Positions 35,355 through 38,908 of a stretch of DNA of 38,908 nt are shown piece by piece. Each line of letters starts with the position of its first letter. Position 1 is the stretch's first letter. Location: contig DAITAZ010000036.1 of the NCBI GenBank assembly GCA_036824045.1, positions 1 through 38,908 of the forward strand, given 5' to 3'. This DNA comes from DAITAZ01 sp036824045 (GTDB lineage Bacteria; Pseudomonadota; Gammaproteobacteria; Burkholderiales; Rhodocyclaceae). The notes below the pieces were generated by a model that was not told the origin of the DNA, made no database searches, and saw nothing but the letters and a program-made list of their open reading frames with translations. The translations under genes and the position numbers were made by a program.

Positions 35355-36923
35355 ATGCCCAGTTTCGACCACAACGACGACGCGGTCGTCGTCATCATCG
35401 GCTCCGGCGCCGGCGGCGGCACCCTGGCCAACGAGCTCTGCCAGAAAGGTATCAAGGTCGTGGTGCTGGAAGCCGGCGCCCGCCAGTCCTCCGACAGCTT
35501 CATCAACGACGAATGGAAGTCCTTCAGCCAGCTCGCCTGGCTCGACAAGCGCACCACCTCCGGCTCCTGGCGCGTGGCCAAGGATTTTCCCGGCCTGCCC
35601 GCCTGGATCTGCAAGACCGTCGGCGGCTCCACCACCCACTGGGCCGGCGCCTCCCTGCGCTTTCAGGAGCACGAGTTCAAGACCCGCGCCGTCTATGGCG
35701 AGGTGGCCGGCGCCAACCTGCTCGACTGGCCGGTGAGCCTCAAGGAACTGGAGCCCTGGTACGACAAGGCCGAGTTCAAGATGGGCGTCACCCGCACCCA
35801 CGGCATCCCCGGCCTGCCCGGCAACAACAACTTCAAGGTCATGCACGCCGGCGCCCGCAAACTCGGCTACACCCAATGCAGCACCGGGCGCATGGCCATC
35901 AACAGCCGCCCCCGGGACGGGCGCGGCGCCTGCCTGCAGATCGGCTTCTGCTTCCAGGGCTGCAAATCCGGCGCCAAGTGGTCCACCCTCTACACCGAAA
36001 TCCCCAAGGCCGAAGCCACCGGCCGGCTGGACCTGCGCACCCGGTGCCACGTGGCCCGCATCGAGCACAACGAGGCCGGCAAGGTCAGCGCCGTGGTGTA
36101 CTTCGACAAGGACGGCAAGGAGCAGCGGCAAAAAGCCCGCATCGTCTGCGTCGCCGGCAACGCCATCGAAACCCCGCGCCTGCTCCTGCTCTCCGCCTCC
36201 GGCAAGCACCCGGACGGCCTGGCCAACACCTCCGGCCAGGTGGGCCGCAACTACATGCGGCACATGACCGGCTCCGTCTACGCCGTCTTCGACCAGCCCG
36301 TGCACATGTACCGGGGCACCACCATGGCCGGCATCATCAGCGACGAAGCGGCCAACAACCCCAAGCGCGGCTTTGTCGGCGGCTACGAGATGGAAACCCT
36401 CGCCCTCGGCGTCCCCTTCATGGCCGCCTTCCTCAACCCCGGCGGCTGGGGGCCGGACTTCGCCTGGTTCATGGACAACTACGCCCACATGGCCGGCATG
36501 TGGCTGGTGGGCGAAGACATGCCCCGGGAGGGCAACCGCATCACCCTCAACACCGCCGTCAAGGACCAGTGGGGACTGCCCGCGCCCAACGTGCATTTCG
36601 ACGATCACGACAACGACGTGGCCATGCGCAACCACGCCTTCGGCCAGGGCGAAAAGGTCTACCAGGCCGCCGGCGCCGTCAGGACCTTCCGCACGCCGCC
36701 CTACCCCTCCACCCACAACCTGGGCACCTGCCGCATGAGCACCCGCCCCCAGGACGGCGTCTGCAACAAATGGGGCCAGACCCACGACATCGCCAACCTC
36801 TTCATCTCCGACGGCAGCCAGTTCACCACGGGCGGCGCCGAGAACCCCACCCTCACCATCGTCACCCTCGCCATCCGCCAGGCCGACTACATCGCCCGGC
36901 AGATGAAGGCCCGGGCCATCTGA
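35355..36923 (+). CDS. GMC-family flavoprotein dehydrogenase with C-x5-C-x3-C motif
   Basis: A 522-residue FAD-dependent glucose-methanol-choline oxidoreductase, gluconate/FAD-glucose-dehydrogenase alpha type. The FAD motif is G16-S-G-A-G-G-G; the active-site histidine and asparagine lie in THNLGTCRMS and GGAENPTLTIV. C193, C199 and C203 form C-x5-C-x3-C, the spacing that ligates a 3Fe-4S cluster in Burkholderia FAD-glucose dehydrogenase. There is no signal peptide, so export with the upstream Tat protein is inferred. A GAGGAGACAAA site precedes the ATG. No cytochrome c subunit gene follows within the window, which is unusual. Substrate is unknown (sugar, sugar acid or alcohol). Confidence 0.88.
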   Translation: MPSFDHNDDAVVVIIGSGAGGGTLANELCQKGIKVVVLEAGARQSSDSFINDEWKSFSQLAWLDKRTTSGSWRVAKDFPGLPAWICKTVGGSTTHWAGASLRFQEHEFKTRAVYGEVAGANLLDWPVSLKELEPWYDKAEFKMGVTRTHGIPGLPGNNNFKVMHAGARKLGYTQCSTGRMAINSRPRDGRGACLQIGFCFQGCKSGAKWSTLYTEIPKAEATGRLDLRTRCHVARIEHNEAGKVSAVVYFDKDGKEQRQKARIVCVAGNAIETPRLLLLSASGKHPDGLANTSGQVGRNYMRHMTGSVYAVFDQPVHMYRGTTMAGIISDEAANNPKRGFVGGYEMETLALGVPFMAAFLNPGGWGPDFAWFMDNYAHMAGMWLVGEDMPREGNRITLNTAVKDQWGLPAPNVHFDDHDNDVAMRNHAFGQGEKVYQAAGAVRTFRTPPYPSTHNLGTCRMSTRPQDGVCNKWGQTHDIANLFISDGSQFTTGGAENPTLTIVTLAIRQADYIARQMKARAI

Positions 36924-36976
36924 GGCCAGCGCCGGCTGCCGCCCCCCGCGCGCCAGCCGGCCCAGGAGCGAACACC

Positions 36977-37312
36977 ATGTGCGATTTCTTTGTCAGCGCC
37001 GACCCCATCCTCTACGAATCCCGCACCCGCGCCCTGCGCATCCACGGCGTGCTCACCAGCATCCGGCTGGAAAACTTCGTGTGGGACATCCTGGCCGAAA
37101 TGGCCGCCGAAGAAGGCCGCACCACCAACGGCCTCATCACCCAGTTTCACGACGAGATCCTCGAGCGGCGGGGCGAGGTGCGCAACTTCGCCTCCTTCCT
37201 GCGCGTCACCTGCCTGCGCTACCTTCGGCGCAAGCTCGAAAGTGCCGCCCAGCCCGCCCCTGCCGCAGCCGATCCCGCCCCCGGCGTCCGCCTTGTTGCC
37301 AACCGGAGATAA
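36977..37312 (+). CDS. Ribbon-helix-helix domain protein (RHH_4 type)
   Basis: A 111-residue protein of the RHH_4 type: RSLRIHGVLTSIRLENFVWDIL-like core (residues 18-38), then a helical region with RGEVRNFASFLRVTCLRYL. Such proteins are small DNA-binding regulators or antitoxin-like. AGGAG (36964-36968) precedes the ATG. It follows the GMC gene by 53 bases and is seven bases upstream of the glyoxalase-fold gene, so the four plus-strand genes may be one operon. No toxin partner is visible. Target unknown. Confidence 0.78.
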   Translation: MCDFFVSADPILYESRTRALRIHGVLTSIRLENFVWDILAEMAAEEGRTTNGLITQFHDEILERRGEVRNFASFLRVTCLRYLRRKLESAAQPAPAAADPAPGVRLVANRR

Positions 37313-37319
37313 GCCGCCC

Positions 37320-37715
37320 ATGGCCAAATGCATCCACACCATGATCCGCGTGCTGGACCTGGAAAAGTCCCTGCGCTTCTACGACGAAGCCTTCGGCCTC
37401 AAACCCGTCCACACCCTGGATTTCCCCAGCTTCACCCTCGCCTACCTGCGCAACGCCGAAGCCGACTTTGAAATCGAGCTCACCCTCAACAAAGGCCGCA
37501 CCGAGCCCTACACCCACGGCGACGGCTACGGCCACGTGGCCGTCGCCGTGCCCGACGCGGCCGCCGAGCACGCCCGGCTGCGCGCCCTCGGCCACGCCCC
37601 CCTGGACGTGAAGGAATTCCGCGACGGCGACACCCTGCTCGCCCGCTTCTTCTTCATCCAGGACCCGGACGGCTACAAGATCGAAGTCCTCGAAGCCCTC
37701 GGCCACTACCGCTAA
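37320..37715 (+). CDS. gloA: Glyoxalase I / VOC-family protein
   Basis: A 131-residue vicinal-oxygen-chelate protein. The opening MIRVLDLEKSLRFYDEAFG and the later motifs GYGHVAVAVPD and DPDGYKIEVLE are typical of lactoylglutathione lyase, which detoxifies methylglyoxal with glutathione. Putative metal ligands are H6, E58 or nearby in IELTL, H78 in GHVAV, and E126 in IEVLE. GGAG lies at 37304-37307 inside the end of the upstream gene, so the two are coupled. Other VOC enzymes are possible. Confidence 0.83.
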   Translation: MAKCIHTMIRVLDLEKSLRFYDEAFGLKPVHTLDFPSFTLAYLRNAEADFEIELTLNKGRTEPYTHGDGYGHVAVAVPDAAAEHARLRALGHAPLDVKEFRDGDTLLARFFFIQDPDGYKIEVLEALGHYR

Positions 37716-37769
37716 CCGGCCCACCCTCCTCACGCCGGCCCGCGCCCCGCGGCCCCGGCGGCTCCGCAC

Positions 37770-37797
37770 CCCCCGCCGGCTCCGGCGGGGGCTTTCT
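37770..37797 (+). terminator. Putative terminator after the glyoxalase-fold gene
   Basis: C-C-C-C-C-G-C-C-G (37770-37778) pairs with CGGCGGGGG (37783-37791) around GCTC. It is followed by CTTTCT, a weak T-run. It is 55 bases after the stop codon. Confidence 0.6.
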
Positions 37798-37829
37798 GAT
37801 TCCAGATCCGCCGCTTACACCCCTCGCTT

Positions 37830-37859
37830 TTGCGCCCCTGATCATCTTTACGGTATAAC
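37830..37859 (+). promoter_or_regulatory. Candidate promoter of the TIR gene
   Basis: TATAAC (37854-37859) matches 5 of 6 of the -10 consensus. A weak -35 TTGCGC (37830-37835) lies 18 bases upstream. The predicted start near 37866 gives a leader of about 31 bases with no clear ribosome site. Confidence 0.4.
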
Positions 37860-37896
37860 CATTGCCGGTGCATATCCACCTCGTGGCTCTCTCCGC

Positions 37897-38908
37897 ATGC
37901 GCGCAACCCCTGCCAGCACCCGCATCTTCATCAGCTACCGGCGCGACGACGCCTGCAGCGCCAGCGGCCGCATCTACGACTGGCTGCGCATTGCCTTCGG
38001 CCGGGAGCAGGTGTTCCGCGACGTGGCGAACATCGGCCCCGGCCAGTGGCGCCGAAAAATCGATGACGCCCTGGCGGATTCCGCCGTGTGCCTGCCCGTC
38101 ATCGGCCCCCGTTGGTGCGATGCCACCAACGGCCCCCGCCTGGCAGACGAAGCGGATATGGTCCGCCACGAAATACTCACTGCCCTCAAGCGAGCCGAGT
38201 CTGGCCTCACCCTCATCCCCACCCTGGTGGAAGGCGCCACAGTGCCCCCGGCCGCTTGCTTGCCGCCGGAACTGCGCCCCCTCCTGAACTGGAACGCCTA
38301 CCCCGTGAGCGAGGCGGGCTGGGAAGACGACATGCGCCGCCTGCTGGAGGCCGTGGCCCAATGCACCGGCCACCCCGCGGCGGCGGACGTGGATGACCTC
38401 CTGGCCCGCGCCCAGGTGGCGGAGGCACGCTTGGCCGACCTGGAGCGGGAGAAGCGCCTGCAAGCGGACCAGATCGGCGCCCTCACCGACACCCTGCACG
38501 CCCTCACCCGGCAACTGGCCGAGAGCGCGCCCAGCCAGCGGGCGGGCCTGAGCGAGGCACTGGCGGCCCTGGGCCGGGGCGACACGGGGGCCGCCGAGGC
38601 CCAGTTCGAGCGGGTGCTGACGGAGCGCAGCGCCGCCGCCCGGGCGGCCCGGGAAGAAGCCGCGCGGGCCAGCGCCGAGGCCGCCGAAGCCGCCCGCCAC
38701 ATCGCCAGCCTGGCCCGGCTGCATGACCTGCAAAAGGCCCTGCGCTACTACTGGCGGGCCGCGGAACTGGACCCGGACGACGTGTGGACCCGGTTCTTCA
38801 TCGGCGACCTCCAGCGGGATCTGGGCGATCTCGCCGCGGCCATGGCCGCCTACGACGATGCCCGGAGCCTCATTGCCCGCCGCCGGGCCGGCGATCCGGC
38901 CAATACCG
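37897..38908 (+). CDS. TIR domain - coiled coil - TPR protein, 3' end beyond window
   Basis: An open frame of at least 337 codons that runs off the window. Residues 10-100 form a TIR domain: FISYRRDD (11-18), VFRDV (39-43) and IGPGQW, with E92 in VRHEIL at the likely catalytic glutamate position of NAD-cleaving bacterial TIR domains. A low-complexity Ala/Arg/Glu-rich coiled-coil region follows (about 165-270), then TPR-like helices (KALRYYWRAAELDPDD onward). The ATG at 37897 is the first in frame; no good ribosome site is visible. It is preceded by a terminator and its own candidate promoter. It is probably part of a defence or signalling module; partners lie beyond the window. Confidence 0.8.
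   Translation, partial: MRATPASTRIFISYRRDDACSASGRIYDWLRIAFGREQVFRDVANIGPGQWRRKIDDALADSAVCLPVIGPRWCDATNGPRLADEADMVRHEILTALKRAESGLTLIPTLVEGATVPPAACLPPELRPLLNWNAYPVSEAGWEDDMRRLLEAVAQCTGHPAAADVDDLLARAQVAEARLADLEREKRLQADQIGALTDTLHALTRQLAESAPSQRAGLSEALAALGRGDTGAAEAQFERVLTERSAAARAAREEAARASAEAAEAARHIASLARLHDLQKALRYYWRAAELDPDDVWTRFFIGDLQRDLGDLAAAMAAYDDARSLIARRRAGDPANT

Noticed and set aside
35235..36785. A 516-codon open frame on the minus strand opposite the GMC gene
   Set aside because: Antisense to a GMC gene with clear FAD and active-site motifs; no domain of its own.

Overview
The window is GC-rich chromosomal DNA from a betaproteobacterium, most likely a Rhodocyclales member of the Azoarcus/Aromatoleum/Thauera type. 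This is inferred from the core order tig-clpP-clpX-lon-hupB-tRNA-Val and, above all, from a complete aerobic 'box' (benzoyl-CoA epoxidation) benzoate cluster with a BoxR-type regulator. No tool or database was available, so product names rest on motifs, lengths and gene context.

Region 1 (1-6285, minus strand) is a proteostasis block: trigger factor, ClpP, ClpX, Lon and HU, ending in a cut tRNA-Val. A sigma70-like promoter precedes hupB and a sigma32-like promoter precedes lon. Region 2 (6746-11475, plus strand) is the conserved stress trio prkA (yeaG) - DUF444/yeaH - spoVR/ycgB. It converges on the next operon at a perfect hairpin (11482-11509).

Region 3 (11514-33135) is the benzoate catabolic island. 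A divergent control region (25290-25615) carries repeated TGCA-containing operator-like elements and two candidate promoters. Leftward runs a probable 15-gene operon: boxD, a DUF4863-like gene, benzoate-CoA ligase, a hemerythrin-like protein, a five-gene Liv-type ABC importer, an alpha/beta hydrolase, an acyl-CoA thioesterase, a crotonase-like protein, a quinone-oxidoreductase-like MDR, a rubredoxin and a PaaH-type 3-hydroxyacyl-CoA dehydrogenase. Rightward run boxR, boxC, boxB, boxA, a 3-oxoadipyl-CoA thiolase and a second hemerythrin-like protein. Together these encode uptake of an aromatic acid (probably benzoate), CoA activation, epoxidation by BoxAB, ring opening by BoxC, aldehyde oxidation by BoxD, and beta-oxidation to acetyl-CoA and succinyl-CoA. 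The thioesterase probably acts as a CoA-release valve. The intergenic gaps of boxC-boxB-boxA-thiolase hold several strong hairpins, one a terminator ending 13 bases before the thiolase start codon.

Region 4 (33160-38908) is accessory: an OafA-type membrane acyltransferase (minus), then a Tat-exported small subunit with a GMC flavoprotein carrying a C-x5-C-x3-C motif (an FAD-glucose-dehydrogenase-like pair without a cytochrome gene), a ribbon-helix-helix protein and a glyoxalase-fold protein. The window ends inside a TIR - coiled coil - TPR gene, a candidate NADase/defence or signalling protein. No insertion sequence, CRISPR array, prophage or attachment site was seen.

Points most worth follow-up: two hemerythrin paralogs bracketing an oxygen-dependent pathway; a rubredoxin inside the operon; a crotonase that has lost both hydratase glutamates and could be the missing enoyl-CoA isomerase; the hairpin-rich box intergenic regions; the duplicated operator/promoter module before boxR; and the cytochrome-less GMC pair.
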